Shown here one piece after another: positions 23,475 to 33,486 of a stretch of 64,000 nt of DNA; the stretch's first letter is position 1; every line of letters begins with the position of its first letter. The notes under the pieces were generated by a model. It was given only the letters and a program-made list of their open reading frames with translations. It had not been told where the DNA came from and ran no database searches. The stretch is from positions 1 through 64,000 of IMG/VR virus record IMGVR_UViG_3300009774_000008, one strand, 5' to 3'. A program made the translations under genes and the position numbers. This DNA is from a virus.

Positions 23475-26182
23475 TATATTCGCCCCCCACAATCCGCTTT
23501 TATACTCATATTACCAAACGCCCCATTTGCTTTTATGGCTGCTATAGTTGCTGCATCATAAGTATAGTATATTGCTTGCATCTTATCTTGGGTTACCGTT
23601 ATGCCATAGGGTATCATTAACTGGGTACAATTAACCCCTGCAACATTTGCTCCCGAAGCGTATATTTCTAATTTGGTTATAGTTACTCTTGGTATACATT
23701 TTTTATACGCACTAAATTTAATATTAAAAGTTACGTATATTCTCCCGTCTGTATGATGGTTGGGTAAACATGGGAAACCACTTATTGCTTGGGTTTCATA
23801 CATACTCAAATCAACTAATGTATCCAGTGCACTATCCTGCATCTGCTTTTGCTCAAGACTCTTGCTATGGTCTTCCAGTGTTGCTAATATACTTTGAGCA
23901 TATGACATTGCTAGACTTCCAAAACTTTGAGCGTGTAGTGTCTTTAGTATTTGATAGTCTACTGTGTAGGTGGCAGTAGGGTCAAATAAAGCATTAGACA
24001 CAAAGGCATCTGCTTTTGTTAATGGTGAACCTGCATCATAATTGCTTCTTAATATCCACGCATTATCATATATACTGTTTTTATAGACTGCATAGAAACT
24101 GTCAGGCTTATTTTTAGTAGCAGAAGAAGCGTAAACATTAGCATAATTTATTGCGTAAACATTGGTATTAACATAATAAGTCGCTGAACCAACTTCCCCC
24201 AACACAATGCCACTATCTACATACACATAATTATCACCTTTTACTAAATCCCATATTTCACCATGCACATGAGTATTAATATCTGTAATAGGTTCGGGAT
24301 TAGCTAATCTATAATGTAGTCGGTAGCCTTCATAGTTTGGTGCTACATTGTTTTTGCACCATGTAAGTAGCGGTACACTAGCGTAACCATTGTCTCCCCT
24401 TACTAAAATGTCACCACTAATTATATTTATTGCGGCTGCTACTGGTATGTTGGTCGCCGTAGGCACGCCTGTAACACTACCAGAGGAACGTGCGAGACCC
24501 GTTATCGGATTTACTGTATAAACACTATCCCCGCTTACAAAATTAGTTCCTCCACTTGACACAGTTATTGTAGTTGTATTTGTTGTTGCAGCTGTGGTGG
24601 CTTGTATTGCACCATTGGGTACTGTGCCATCCGTTATGCTTAACCACCCTGTTTGCCTAATTCCATTATTATACACAGCTTTCCATCCATTCATAAATGC
24701 TTTTATTTCATCATTACTAGGGTTTATTGTTTCTGCCCATCCTGTGTCACTGTCTGCTACAGAGATATAAATATTACCATTTGAATGATATTTTATTACA
24801 TCTGCTGCTGAGGAATTTAAACCATCCCCAAGTGTCTTTAATACTTTACCCTCATATTTAATTCCTATTTCGGACACTTCAATTTGTGGAATAGGAGATA
24901 TAGTGCAAGCTATCTCTTTATACCCTATATAATCACTATCAGACCCCCATTCATAATCCTTACCAAACAGTGTCTTATGTTTCCAGTTAAGTAATCCACT
25001 TACTCTCCCATTTTCTACTACTAGCTTATCATCACTTGTGAATTGTCCTTCTACTACAAATCTTTGTATGTCTTGTGATAGATAAGCTGTAGGTGCTACT
25101 GTTCCTTCTACTAGCATTATAGAATCAACGTATATATAGCCAACAGTATTGAAATAGCAAGCAATATCTATCTCAGTTCTGTTACCAGTATTAAATGTTC
25201 CTATACCATTTCTAAGTGTCACTGCAATACTATCTTTCTCAAATACGAATATATTTCCTGTTGCTGTTCCAGCTGCTATATTTGCACTTATATAATAATT
25301 AGTATTTGGTTTTACCTTTACAGTTTGCCATACGGCTTTTGTGTCCCCACTTGTACTTGTTTTAAATTTACCATTTTCAATAGTTATAGTGCCTACTGTT
25401 GCACATTTCCAATACCCAATCCCTTCCTCACCATTACCATTCCTTACTAAATTATATCTGCGGTTTTCAAAGTAAGGATTGGTCAGTGCTGCGTATGAGT
25501 CCACATAAGGGTATTTAGCTAATAGTTGTGCATCAGTTAGTGCATAATCTGTTGCTGATATTTCATTAAGCATGATGCCATCCACATAACCGTACTGTCC
25601 TACTGTCCCATTACATGTTATAGCAAATAAATTATTAATATTAAGGGTTGAAGGTGACGCCTTACACATAGCTCTTACAAATTTTGTGTTATCCGTTATA
25701 CCAACACTACCTACAAAAGTTCCACCGCCAGTAGTATCTTTATAAACTGCAATACTAGTACAATTTCCTACTTTAAAAAATGCAGAAAGCATATAATACT
25801 TTGAAACATCTATCTTAGGTAAATACCACATGTATGACGATGTGTTAGTTAATGTATGCTTTATTCCATTTACACCAAAAACCTTATTAGCACTATCAAG
25901 AGCTAATGTTACATTTGAAAAGAACCACTTACTAACATCCTCACAGTTACCATCCTTACCCAGTAAATTAGTATATGCCATTCCTGTTAATGCTATCTTA
26001 GGTGATACTGGTACTTCAGTTATCTGTATTCTGTTTAAGCCGAGACCTATTGCAGGGTTCTGTATCGCTCCGGTCCCAGCTGCTGCATTTAATGCATCAT
26101 ATACTCCTTGCTCTATCTTATTAAAGTCGTCTGCTAATACTATATCACTATCTATCCAGTCGGTCTTTTTTATATATGCCAC
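23474..26182 (-). CDS. Tail fibre / receptor-binding protein
   Basis: 902 aa. The N-terminus AYIKKTDWIDSDIVLADDF (then NKIEQG) is the conserved virion-attachment start of Gram-positive phage fibres. The centre has carbohydrate-binding-like beta domains with Ser/Thr/Gly-rich stretches (ATTAATTNTTTITVSSGGTN), and near the end are helical and beta segments suited to trimerisation. It likely recognises the host surface. It is the largest gene here and follows the baseplate genes. Confidence 0.88.
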   Translation of the reverse strand: MAYIKKTDWIDSDIVLADDFNKIEQGVYDALNAAAGTGAIQNPAIGLGLNRIQITEVPVSPKIALTGMAYTNLLGKDGNCEDVSKWFFSNVTLALDSANKVFGVNGIKHTLTNTSSYMWYLPKIDVSKYYMLSAFFKVGNCTSIAVYKDTTGGGTFVGSVGITDNTKFVRAMCKASPSTLNINNLFAITCNGTVGQYGYVDGIMLNEISATDYALTDAQLLAKYPYVDSYAALTNPYFENRRYNLVRNGNGEEGIGYWKCATVGTITIENGKFKTSTSGDTKAVWQTVKVKPNTNYYISANIAAGTATGNIFVFEKDSIAVTLRNGIGTFNTGNRTEIDIACYFNTVGYIYVDSIMLVEGTVAPTAYLSQDIQRFVVEGQFTSDDKLVVENGRVSGLLNWKHKTLFGKDYEWGSDSDYIGYKEIACTISPIPQIEVSEIGIKYEGKVLKTLGDGLNSSAADVIKYHSNGNIYISVADSDTGWAETINPSNDEIKAFMNGWKAVYNNGIRQTGWLSITDGTVPNGAIQATTAATTNTTTITVSSGGTNFVSGDSVYTVNPITGLARSSGSVTGVPTATNIPVAAAINIISGDILVRGDNGYASVPLLTWCKNNVAPNYEGYRLHYRLANPEPITDINTHVHGEIWDLVKGDNYVYVDSGIVLGEVGSATYYVNTNVYAINYANVYASSATKNKPDSFYAVYKNSIYDNAWILRSNYDAGSPLTKADAFVSNALFDPTATYTVDYQILKTLHAQSFGSLAMSYAQSILATLEDHSKSLEQKQMQDSALDTLVDLSMYETQAISGFPCLPNHHTDGRIYVTFNIKFSAYKKCIPRVTITKLEIYASGANVAGVNCTQLMIPYGITVTQDKMQAIYYTYDAATIAAIKANGAFGNMSIKADCGGRI

Positions 26183-26185
26183 CTT

Positions 26186-27070
26186 CTATACCCCCTCTAT
26201 AACCTTAATTGTGTGTTTTAAACTTACATCCGCTAGTACTGGTATATAAACTATAGAACTAGATAAAATATTGCTAGCGGCATCAAGTAATTTTATGTTG
26301 GTAATATTTACAACTGAAGCCGCAATGACCACATACTCTATAGTTACCATATTGCCTATCGCCGATTTGGTTAGAAAAACACTAATTGCAACCGAATCAT
26401 TTATTAGCACTGACGTTATGTCAGACGCTGAAAAAGAAGCAACAGCATTTAGATAACTAGATTGCAACGAAGTTACATCTGCCAATTTAATCAACCCCTT
26501 ATCTGTGTAGTCTACGAATGGTTTTGAACCTAATATCCAAGAAATCCCTAATTTATAATTGTAGTTGACACTTGAATATCCAATCTCCTCGTTTACCTTA
26601 ACTGTGTGAGATAGTAATGGTTTATTTGTAAATATCATGTTTGCAGGCTTAATTTTAGTTATAGTAACTAAAATTTCGTGAAACCAGTACTGGTCAACTG
26701 CTGAGCTCTCAACATATAAAATATAATTATTGAAATCCAAATACGCTTTGTATTTGTCTTTACCTATTATTACATCTAGCCTTTGCTTTAACAGCGGAAG
26801 AGTAAAGGGCGGCATGGCTGAAAATCTATTGATTACACGTTCTCTTCTAAATTCAAGTGACTCTAAACTTGCATTAGCTGTAATATTTAGCAGTACTTCG
26901 TAATATTCAATACCAATTAAATCTGCGGTAATTATAAATTGATTGTTTCTGAGTCCCATAAATTTATCATCAGCAGAGTTAAAAAGTATATCTTCTACTT
27001 TTATCAATTCTTCTATTTCTATTACCTCAGTATAAACTGAAGGAAAATAAGGACCAATTGAATTACTCAA
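26186..27070 (-). CDS. XkdU/DUF2313-like baseplate protein
   Basis: 294 aa. It directly follows the baseplate J-like gene, as XkdU follows XkdT in PBSX. The N-terminal part (YFPSVYTEVIEIEELIKVED) and the segment RERVINRFSAMPPFTLPLLK match this family of baseplate wedge components. The C-terminal half (about 150-294) is an added beta-sandwich-like domain. It overlaps the upstream gene by 4 nt. Confidence 0.8.
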   Translation of the reverse strand: MSNSIGPYFPSVYTEVIEIEELIKVEDILFNSADDKFMGLRNNQFIITADLIGIEYYEVLLNITANASLESLEFRRERVINRFSAMPPFTLPLLKQRLDVIIGKDKYKAYLDFNNYILYVESSAVDQYWFHEILVTITKIKPANMIFTNKPLLSHTVKVNEEIGYSSVNYNYKLGISWILGSKPFVDYTDKGLIKLADVTSLQSSYLNAVASFSASDITSVLINDSVAISVFLTKSAIGNMVTIEYVVIAASVVNITNIKLLDAASNILSSSIVYIPVLADVSLKHTIKVIEGV

Positions 27071-28212
27071 CTAAGAATCACCGTCCCTAATATTGGAATT
27101 TGCTGCGTAATACTACTTTGCGTGAGCACCAAATCATTGGCAACTGAGTTTAATTTTGTAAGAGTAACATTAGCTATACCAGCTACATTTAAAATAGAGG
27201 AATTAACTCTAGATAAATATATAGCAGTGCTATAATTGTTAAGGTCATCTGATTTATCCCATATTTTTCTTTGAGATAAAAAGTATTCTTGAATAGCGTT
27301 TCTCACCGAAGTCTGCACTTGAGCAATAGTATAACCAGAAACTAAAGTTAGAGTTGCAGTTACATTGATTATTAGCTGAGAAGGTGTAACTATTGTAACT
27401 TGGTGACCAATAGGTGCAGTTCCTAATCCAATACCACTTCGAATAGAAGGGTCAATTAAATCTTGTACAATACCTAAAAAGTCTACAGTTACTGCATTGT
27501 ATGACGCGTCTAGTATACTGCATTTTACTGTCCCTCCCCCATTCCATATCGGATATATTTGAACTCCTCCTATACCGCTCATACCTTTTAGTGTAGTTCT
27601 ATAATCCGCTATATTTCCCCCAAAAGGTTTTTGGTTTACTCTCTCAAAATATCTTAACCGCAGTTCATCATTAGTCTCCCTATCTCGAGCCGGGTTGAGT
27701 AGTTCTGACATAATAGCACTAGAAAGACCTTGTATAAAGGTTATATTCAGAAGTTCACCCGTATACTCATTACCTGCAGTTCCTGCTGTCTCACATTGCA
27801 ATACGTACGAACCAGCGACTACTATAGAATTTAAAGTGTATGGTTCTTTTACAAAATAAATGATAGGGTGCGTCTCAGACATAGTAGCAAATCTAGAACC
27901 AACAGCTATGGCTACAGGAGAACCTAAAGAATTTTGAAACACTCCCTTCTTAGTAGCATATGTGGCAGAATACCTAGAAATTCCCTGCTCGGTTACTCTA
28001 GAATCCAACTCAGCATCAGTCGCTGTGGTTGCGAAAGTATCGGTATAAATATTTCGCATCTCCATATATAAATCAGCTAGTCTGTAGCATGCCGGAGCTA
28101 ATGCATCATAAATTACGCTACCCTGACGTTTATCCAAATTAGGAGAAACATTATTCAAAGCTTGTAGCATAAGGTAATCGAAAGTATAAATTTGTAAACT
28201 ATCCCCTATCAT
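27067..28212 (-). CDS. Baseplate J-like protein (XkdT)
   Basis: 381 aa. Signature N-terminus ALNNVSPNLDKRQGSVIYDA followed by LADLYMEM and TATDAELDSRVTEQGISR, then FYERV-like RDRETNDELRLRYFERV and KGMSGIGGVQIYPIWNGGG. This family forms the baseplate wedge of contractile tails. It lies between an XkdS-like and an XkdU-like gene in the standard order. Confidence 0.92.
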   Translation of the reverse strand: MIGDSLQIYTFDYLMLQALNNVSPNLDKRQGSVIYDALAPACYRLADLYMEMRNIYTDTFATTATDAELDSRVTEQGISRYSATYATKKGVFQNSLGSPVAIAVGSRFATMSETHPIIYFVKEPYTLNSIVVAGSYVLQCETAGTAGNEYTGELLNITFIQGLSSAIMSELLNPARDRETNDELRLRYFERVNQKPFGGNIADYRTTLKGMSGIGGVQIYPIWNGGGTVKCSILDASYNAVTVDFLGIVQDLIDPSIRSGIGLGTAPIGHQVTIVTPSQLIINVTATLTLVSGYTIAQVQTSVRNAIQEYFLSQRKIWDKSDDLNNYSTAIYLSRVNSSILNVAGIANVTLTKLNSVANDLVLTQSSITQQIPILGTVILS

Positions 28213-28616
28213 ATATTAACCTCCATACCGTACAAAATATTTCCAAATATGGTAATAACGGTAAAAGACACCTCAATAGAGTCAAGTGTTTTAGGAGTTA
28301 TTACTATATCTGCTATACCTAATATTCTATCATCTTGAATTAAGGCTTCTTCTACTATTCTCGGTAATTCAGATGTTACATATGAAAATGACTGACCAAT
28401 AAGAAGATTGATTTCATTTCCGTGATACCAGTCATATATTACATATGCATATTTATCTATTAATAAAATCTTTTTTATTGCTTGTAATAATGCGGCGCTA
28501 TTATCTACCTTTCCCATTATACGCTTATTTGCAAAATCTAATTTATACGTAAGTGAGGGTTCAATAATAGAATCATCCGAAATAATTAAATTAGTGGCTA
28601 CTGATTCTGGAATCAT
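28209..28616 (-). CDS. XkdS/DUF2634-like baseplate protein
   Basis: 135 aa from the ATG at 28616, which overlaps the previous stop (TAATG) and follows AGGAGGGGG. The segment SLTYKLDFANKRIMGKVDN and then AIKKILLIDKYAYVIYDW plus GQSFSYVTSELPRIVEEAL is typical of this T4 gp25-like family that contacts the baseplate and sheath. Confidence 0.85.
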   Translation of the reverse strand: MIPESVATNLIISDDSIIEPSLTYKLDFANKRIMGKVDNSAALLQAIKKILLIDKYAYVIYDWYHGNEINLLIGQSFSYVTSELPRIVEEALIQDDRILGIADIVITPKTLDSIEVSFTVITIFGNILYGMEVNI

Positions 28617-28957
28617 TAAGTAACCCCCTCCTGTCTTTGGAGTATAAAATACTTCTGACCTTTGGCACATTTTAGCATATGAACTACATCCCCAATTCTA
28701 AGTCCTCTCCATAAAACTACTTCAATGTCAATCTTTAGAGGATGGTCAGGGGGTATGGCGGGTATAGTAACTATTGTTTTCTTCTCAATTGCAAGTGCTC
28801 CTAGCATAAGAAATGTTTCCGTTAGGATTAGCTTATCAACCCTAATTTTTAGGGGCGATATTGAAGTTACTTGGCCTGAAATTATGTCCGTTATTTGGCT
28901 ACTAGGAATGCTGGCTATTTTTTGAATTGATTTAACTAATCTAGCTCCTTCACTCAA
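28616..28957 (-). CDS. XkdR/DUF2577-like tail protein
   Basis: 113 aa. Pattern SITGQ-like IISGQVTSISPLKIRVDKLI, then LWRGLRIGDVVHMLKCAKGQ with a C-terminal YFILQR, matches the small OB-fold DUF2577 proteins of the PBSX baseplate. Overlaps neighbours by 1-4 nt. Confidence 0.85.
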   Translation of the reverse strand: MSEGARLVKSIQKIASIPSSQITDIISGQVTSISPLKIRVDKLILTETFLMLGALAIEKKTIVTIPAIPPDHPLKIDIEVVLWRGLRIGDVVHMLKCAKGQKYFILQRQEGVT

Positions 28958-29943
28958 CTTGTAACCACCTCCGTTGTTAGCGTCATTGTGTGCTTATTAT
29001 TCTCCAGACTATGTGTACACTCAGTTACCAGTAAGTAACTATCAAGCGACAAGTCCCCTAAATCTTCAATCTTACATCTTATAATTGAACCTGATGTTAT
29101 TTTAAAACTACCAATTGATTCCAAATTAAGCGTTCTTCGAGTACTATTATAAAATTTTAGAAATCCGCGTGCTTTGCTTTCTATCTGAGCTATGTTGAGT
29201 TCTTCTCCAACCTTTTCGTACAATTGTAAAATTCCCCATTTTTTAAGATTATTACCACCATTGACAGTATCATTGACTATAAATATTTCTCTCTTTTTTG
29301 TGGTCTTATTGTCTCTATACAATTTAATTTGATTATACACATCTTTATCAATTGAAGTTTCGTAATCGAAATCGGTTATGCCGCTACCATCTCCGAGTAC
29401 TAAATTTGAGACTAAAGATAATATATTTATGTGTTCAAGTGTTCCAAAATTATCTCTAATAATATACCATTTTCCAGTGTTTATTAGCGTGTCATACAAA
29501 CTGTCTTTAATTATGTCATACAATGCTACCCCATCATTACTTCTAGGGGAGCATATAAAATTACTCGTATCTACTACTTTATATTGTAACACAAAGTCTT
29601 TACAAATCCTAGAGAAAATTTCAGAACTTGTTAAATTCTCTAAAACATAAGTATCTTTATTCTTGAGATACCGCAACTGGTCATAACAAGTTACTGAGAT
29701 GAGGTTAACATTCTTGTTTCGCTTCTTTGTAAACACATATCCTTTAAAAGCATTAAAAGAATCTACTTGTAAAGTGACAGTAGCACCCTCACTAAATGAC
29801 ACTGTGTCAGCTTTAAGAAGACAGAAAGTTAATTTACCCGGTTGGTCCTCTATATAGGTGCTCAATTTTATATCAGAAACAACTTGAGAGATGTCATACA
29901 ACTTTTTAGTCCCATTATTATATACTGACATACATATGTTCAT
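28954..29943 (-). CDS. XkdQ-like tail hub protein
   Basis: 329 aa. Beta-rich N-terminus (SDIKLSTYIEDQPGKLTFCL, AFKGYVFTKKRN) and a long middle with CYDQLRYLKNKDTYVLEN are XkdQ signatures, a T4 gp27/Mu gp44-like hub that connects tail tube and baseplate. The position between XkdP-like and XkdR-like genes agrees. Confidence 0.88.
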   Translation of the reverse strand: MNICMSVYNNGTKKLYDISQVVSDIKLSTYIEDQPGKLTFCLLKADTVSFSEGATVTLQVDSFNAFKGYVFTKKRNKNVNLISVTCYDQLRYLKNKDTYVLENLTSSEIFSRICKDFVLQYKVVDTSNFICSPRSNDGVALYDIIKDSLYDTLINTGKWYIIRDNFGTLEHINILSLVSNLVLGDGSGITDFDYETSIDKDVYNQIKLYRDNKTTKKREIFIVNDTVNGGNNLKKWGILQLYEKVGEELNIAQIESKARGFLKFYNSTRRTLNLESIGSFKITSGSIIRCKIEDLGDLSLDSYLLVTECTHSLENNKHTMTLTTEVVTS

Positions 29944-30662
29944 ATTAGCTTCACACTCCCTTTATTCACCCAACCCAACCAACCTCCGTCGAGAGTGGTC
30001 ACATGATAGGGGTAAGAACCAGCTTTATTTATTAAATTAATTTTACCTTTGTAATTCTTAAATGTTTTTCCTGGTTTACTGCCTGCACTATTAACATGGA
30101 CAGTACCGTTGAGGATAACACTACACCCTATGGTAATTTTACTAGGTGCTGGTGATGTAGTTGCTGATGTTGATGTTTTCTTGTCACCTGCTTTAGCTTT
30201 ATTGCTAGTTGTTTTATTATTTGAAAAATCCATTACTCCGATAGAATAAGGCTTATATTCTTTTAGCTCTATGTCGTAGTAAGCATCCTCATGCTCACCC
30301 GCTTTGTGCTTGTACTTAAAAGACTCTATACTAACCAGCATATTAATATCGATGCCCGTTACAATGAATCTGCACTCTTTCTTGTCTTTTTGAATACCCT
30401 CAAAAAAGTCTTTATAAAATTGCTGACTTTTAAATTCACCCTTAGTTCTAACTGCTGGAAACCAATCTAGATAAGGGAACCAACAACTGAAGGATATAAC
30501 ACCTAATTTTCTATCTTTTAGTATGTTTATATCCCCCAATTGAATAATTTCCACAGTATCATTATTTCCTTGGTAATCAACAGAAATTTCCTCGGGGTTA
30601 ACAGGAAGCTGAACAACCTGACTTCCATATTTAAAAAAGAATCCAATATCACCCATTTCCAT
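29940..30662 (-). CDS. XkdP-like tail protein with C-terminal SH3-like domain
   Basis: 240 aa. The N-terminal domain (VVQLPVNPEEISVDYQGNND) is the XkdP/LysM-protein start; a Lys/Ser/Thr linker (about 155-175) leads to a C-terminal SH3-like module (YHVTTLDGGWLGWVNKGSV) in place of the usual LysM. It likely joins the tape measure end to the hub and may touch the cell wall. Confidence 0.85.
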   Translation of the reverse strand: MEMGDIGFFFKYGSQVVQLPVNPEEISVDYQGNNDTVEIIQLGDINILKDRKLGVISFSCWFPYLDWFPAVRTKGEFKSQQFYKDFFEGIQKDKKECRFIVTGIDINMLVSIESFKYKHKAGEHEDAYYDIELKEYKPYSIGVMDFSNNKTTSNKAKAGDKKTSTSATTSPAPSKITIGCSVILNGTVHVNSAGSKPGKTFKNYKGKINLINKAGSYPYHVTTLDGGWLGWVNKGSVKLI

Positions 30663-30677
30663 AATTAACCCTCCAAT

Positions 30678-32861
30678 TTAATCTGCTACGAGAGAAGTTG
30701 CAAGTGCATTCTCTACCATAGTTTCTAATACTGCCATTATTTTACCTACATCTGCAGTTTCCCTTACATCACCAAAAGTTATATTAGCTTGAGGAGTAAT
30801 TGATTTAAGATTAAGCAAGAATTCTCTAGCTGCCATATCTTTCAGTAGTTTTAAGTCCTCGTCAGCAATATTTACATCACTCTTGATTTTTCCAATGGAG
30901 TCTAAATTACCGCCATTTATTGTAGTTGACGCTGGGTCCCAGTTTTTGAGTATATTCGCAAATCCTTCTAACTTATTAGCATCCATCGAAAAATCTCTGT
31001 TACCTATTTTGTCAGCTAATCCTTTTCCACCATCATAGCCTGATTTGTATGCATCCATAGGGTTAACTATTAGATTTTGCTCAGCTAAGAATTTACTACT
31101 AGCAGTTGGGTCTACCAACGCCCAATCATAACTAGCCCAAGGTGCATCTTTCCAAGTGTCAGATTGAAAAATCGGCATCTTACGAGGATCTAATGCTGAG
31201 TACATATTAGCGGCAGTTTGATTTACAGTAGACATCCAACCCGCCACGGAGCCCGCTAGATTAGAACCAAAAACTAAATCAATTGCTTTTGCTATTCCCC
31301 ATATAACACCCAAAACAGCATCAGATAATCCTTGAAATAACCCAACTATGATAATTAAACAGCTCTCAATAGCTCCAACCAATACCCCAAGCACACCACC
31401 AATGGACATAACTACACCTACGATAGTATTCCACACTAGAGCAAGTAGAGCTTGAATAACATCCCAAATCGATGCGCACACTATATAAATTCCAGACAGT
31501 AAAAATAAAATACCATCCCATATAACAGCTACTAACCAAGCAACGCCGCCTGCAATATAACCTACAATTTCTCCTGAGGTTACTCCCATGTTTATAAGAC
31601 CAGCCACAACTATTCCAATAACTAGAGCGAGTAATATAAAAGGCCAAGCAACTGAAATCCAACCAGCAAACGCGGTTACAGCCACTGCGACAAGAACTCC
31701 ACCTAGACCCCATATTATACCGTACAGAACAGACGTGTTATCGCTAAGCCATCTGATACCACTAGCTATTAAGTCTATACCCCATAATGCTATGTCCACC
31801 ACTACTGATATTGCATAAGCCAACTGCGTTAACATCTTTGAACCTGCAGGTGATGATAAGAAATCCGATAATTCCCATGCCTTCTTATTTATTTTAGCGA
31901 GAGCTCCATCACCCATCGATAACATGAATAAAAAGTACTTCCAAACTGTTCCCATCTGAGTCATAGCTTGACCAAAAGTTTTCGGCATCTTTTCAAAATT
32001 TTCATCTATTTTACCACTCATGAGATTAAATGCTTTTATAATTCTATCGGAGGTTAACTCTCCGTCAGCACCCAATTGTTTTAATTGACCCACAGTGACT
32101 CCTGCAAACTTACCTGGGTCTACTTTCGCTAAACCTTCAGCCATAACTTTCATTAGATAAGGAGTTTGTTCTCTAATTGACCGTAATTCATCTCCTTGTA
32201 ATTTGCCCGAAGCTAGTGCTTGAGATAACTGAATCAAGGAGCGTTTGTTCTCTTCTGAAGTACCACCACCGGCCACTAAGGCTTTGTTTATGATTCCTGT
32301 AGTGTTTATCGCACCAATAGCTGCACCTGGTCCTGTCATAGCACCGGAAACTAGAATACGAGAAGCTAAGTCACCTGTTTCTTGCAATCCAGTTCTAGTA
32401 TTAAGAGCAGTTTGGTATATCCCGCTATATAATTGCTCGCTAGAATACTCTGACTCGTTAAATAAACCCAATCTAGCCTGCGTTGAGCGAGCCATATCAG
32501 GTGCATCCATAATGCCTGACACTGTTGAAGATATATTCTTTAACAAGTATAAAGCAGCTGATAAGTTTACGAGATTAAATGCACCTTTGTTCCAGCTTGA
32601 CATGGCTTTGGACGACGCTGTTCCGAACTTATTTGCACTCGTTGTAGCATTAGCTAAATTGTTTTTCATTTGAATAAGAGCATTGTTAGCTTTCTTAATA
32701 TCCTTCTCAGCTTGAATATACGCTTTACTCATCTTACCATTATTAGCTTGACTATCCAAATTCCTCATCACTTTCAAAGTGCTATTCATCGAAGTAATAA
32801 TGGACTTAAAAACAGGGGACATACGGTCTTGCAAATTAATAGAATTTCTAATTGATGCCAT
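30678..32861 (-). CDS. Tape measure protein
   Basis: 727 aa. Coiled-coil N-terminus (MNSTLKVMRNLDSQ, AEKDIKKANNALIQMKNNLA), the conserved core QALASGKLQGDELRSIREQ then MSGKIDENFEKMPKTFGQAM, and a long hydrophobic central part (about 355-530) with several membrane-type helices. It sets tail length and is probably ejected to form a channel. It follows the chaperone pair as expected. Confidence 0.92.
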   Translation of the reverse strand: MASIRNSINLQDRMSPVFKSIITSMNSTLKVMRNLDSQANNGKMSKAYIQAEKDIKKANNALIQMKNNLANATTSANKFGTASSKAMSSWNKGAFNLVNLSAALYLLKNISSTVSGIMDAPDMARSTQARLGLFNESEYSSEQLYSGIYQTALNTRTGLQETGDLASRILVSGAMTGPGAAIGAINTTGIINKALVAGGGTSEENKRSLIQLSQALASGKLQGDELRSIREQTPYLMKVMAEGLAKVDPGKFAGVTVGQLKQLGADGELTSDRIIKAFNLMSGKIDENFEKMPKTFGQAMTQMGTVWKYFLFMLSMGDGALAKINKKAWELSDFLSSPAGSKMLTQLAYAISVVVDIALWGIDLIASGIRWLSDNTSVLYGIIWGLGGVLVAVAVTAFAGWISVAWPFILLALVIGIVVAGLINMGVTSGEIVGYIAGGVAWLVAVIWDGILFLLSGIYIVCASIWDVIQALLALVWNTIVGVVMSIGGVLGVLVGAIESCLIIIVGLFQGLSDAVLGVIWGIAKAIDLVFGSNLAGSVAGWMSTVNQTAANMYSALDPRKMPIFQSDTWKDAPWASYDWALVDPTASSKFLAEQNLIVNPMDAYKSGYDGGKGLADKIGNRDFSMDANKLEGFANILKNWDPASTTINGGNLDSIGKIKSDVNIADEDLKLLKDMAAREFLLNLKSITPQANITFGDVRETADVGKIMAVLETMVENALATSLVAD

Positions 32862-33055
32862 TACCGTCTACCCCCTCTATTTGTTTTGGATGCTAATTTT
32901 TTGTTTTCTTTAGATTCTTGCTGCAGACGTTCCTCAATAAACGCATACATAACAGCCCTTTCTGACGGAGGTAAAAAAGCGAATTCACTTGGTTTCCAAT
33001 GCAGCTTCATCACCGCATAATAACAAAACCAAGTGTCTCCATCTCCCTCCGCCAT
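32861..33055 (-). CDS. Tail assembly chaperone, distal ORF (gpT-like)
   Basis: 64 aa. WFCYYAVMKLHWKPSEFAFL then PPSERAVMYAFIEERLQ is the typical second ORF of the XkdN-type chaperone pair before the tape measure. It can be reached by restart at TAATG or by -1 frameshift at 33058-33064, which would fuse it to the proximal protein. Basic C-terminal tail. Confidence 0.8.
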   Translation of the reverse strand: MAEGDGDTWFCYYAVMKLHWKPSEFAFLPPSERAVMYAFIEERLQQESKENKKLASKTNRGGRR

Positions 33056-33453
33056 TAGTTTTTTATTTCTTCTACATCATCCTCGGTTTCTCTATTGAAT
33101 CCTGAAAGAGTAAGAACCTTTTCAGCTAATTCAGATATTTCACCAGCTACTAATGTTTTGTATACTAGAGATATTGAATCAGATACTTTGTTCTCTTTAA
33201 TCCAATCAGCATCTTTAAAGTTTGGCTCTATAACATGATTAACAACAATTAGCTCATTGAACTTCTTGGTGTTAAATCTACGCTTTTTAGGACTATTGGG
33301 ATTCTCAATACAAAGTGACTGATATGAATTGTACTGGTCACCTGTTAATGCTTTTATCTTAAACTGGAATCCTTTTAACCTACCACCTAGACTTAATTCC
33401 TCTGTCAAATCCTCCACTGAGTTTTTGGTCAAAAACTGTTGAAGTGCATTCAT
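33055..33453 (-). CDS. XkdN-like tail assembly chaperone, proximal ORF
   Basis: 132 aa. Begins MNALQQFLTKNSVEDLTEEL with the XkdN-like fold (FKIKALTGDQYNSYQSLC, LVYKTLVAGEISELAEKVL). Binds the tape measure during tail assembly. The last codons contain a phased A-AAA-AAC slippery heptamer right before the stop, suggesting gpG/gpGT-type fusion. Confidence 0.85.
   Translation of the reverse strand: MNALQQFLTKNSVEDLTEELSLGGRLKGFQFKIKALTGDQYNSYQSLCIENPNSPKKRRFNTKKFNELIVVNHVIEPNFKDADWIKENKVSDSISLVYKTLVAGEISELAEKVLTLSGFNRETEDDVEEIKN
33058..33064 (-). promoter_or_regulatory. -1 frameshift site A-AAA-AAC
   Basis: On the minus strand the heptamer AAAAAAC is phased AT[A AAA AAC] TAA in the proximal ORF. 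A -1 slip gives AAA AAA CTA ATG GCG, which runs in frame into the distal ORF. The stop codon (33057-33055) follows immediately. Confidence 0.7.
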
Positions 33454-33486
33454 TTACTTGTTCCTCCTATTATAATATTTAGGGCC

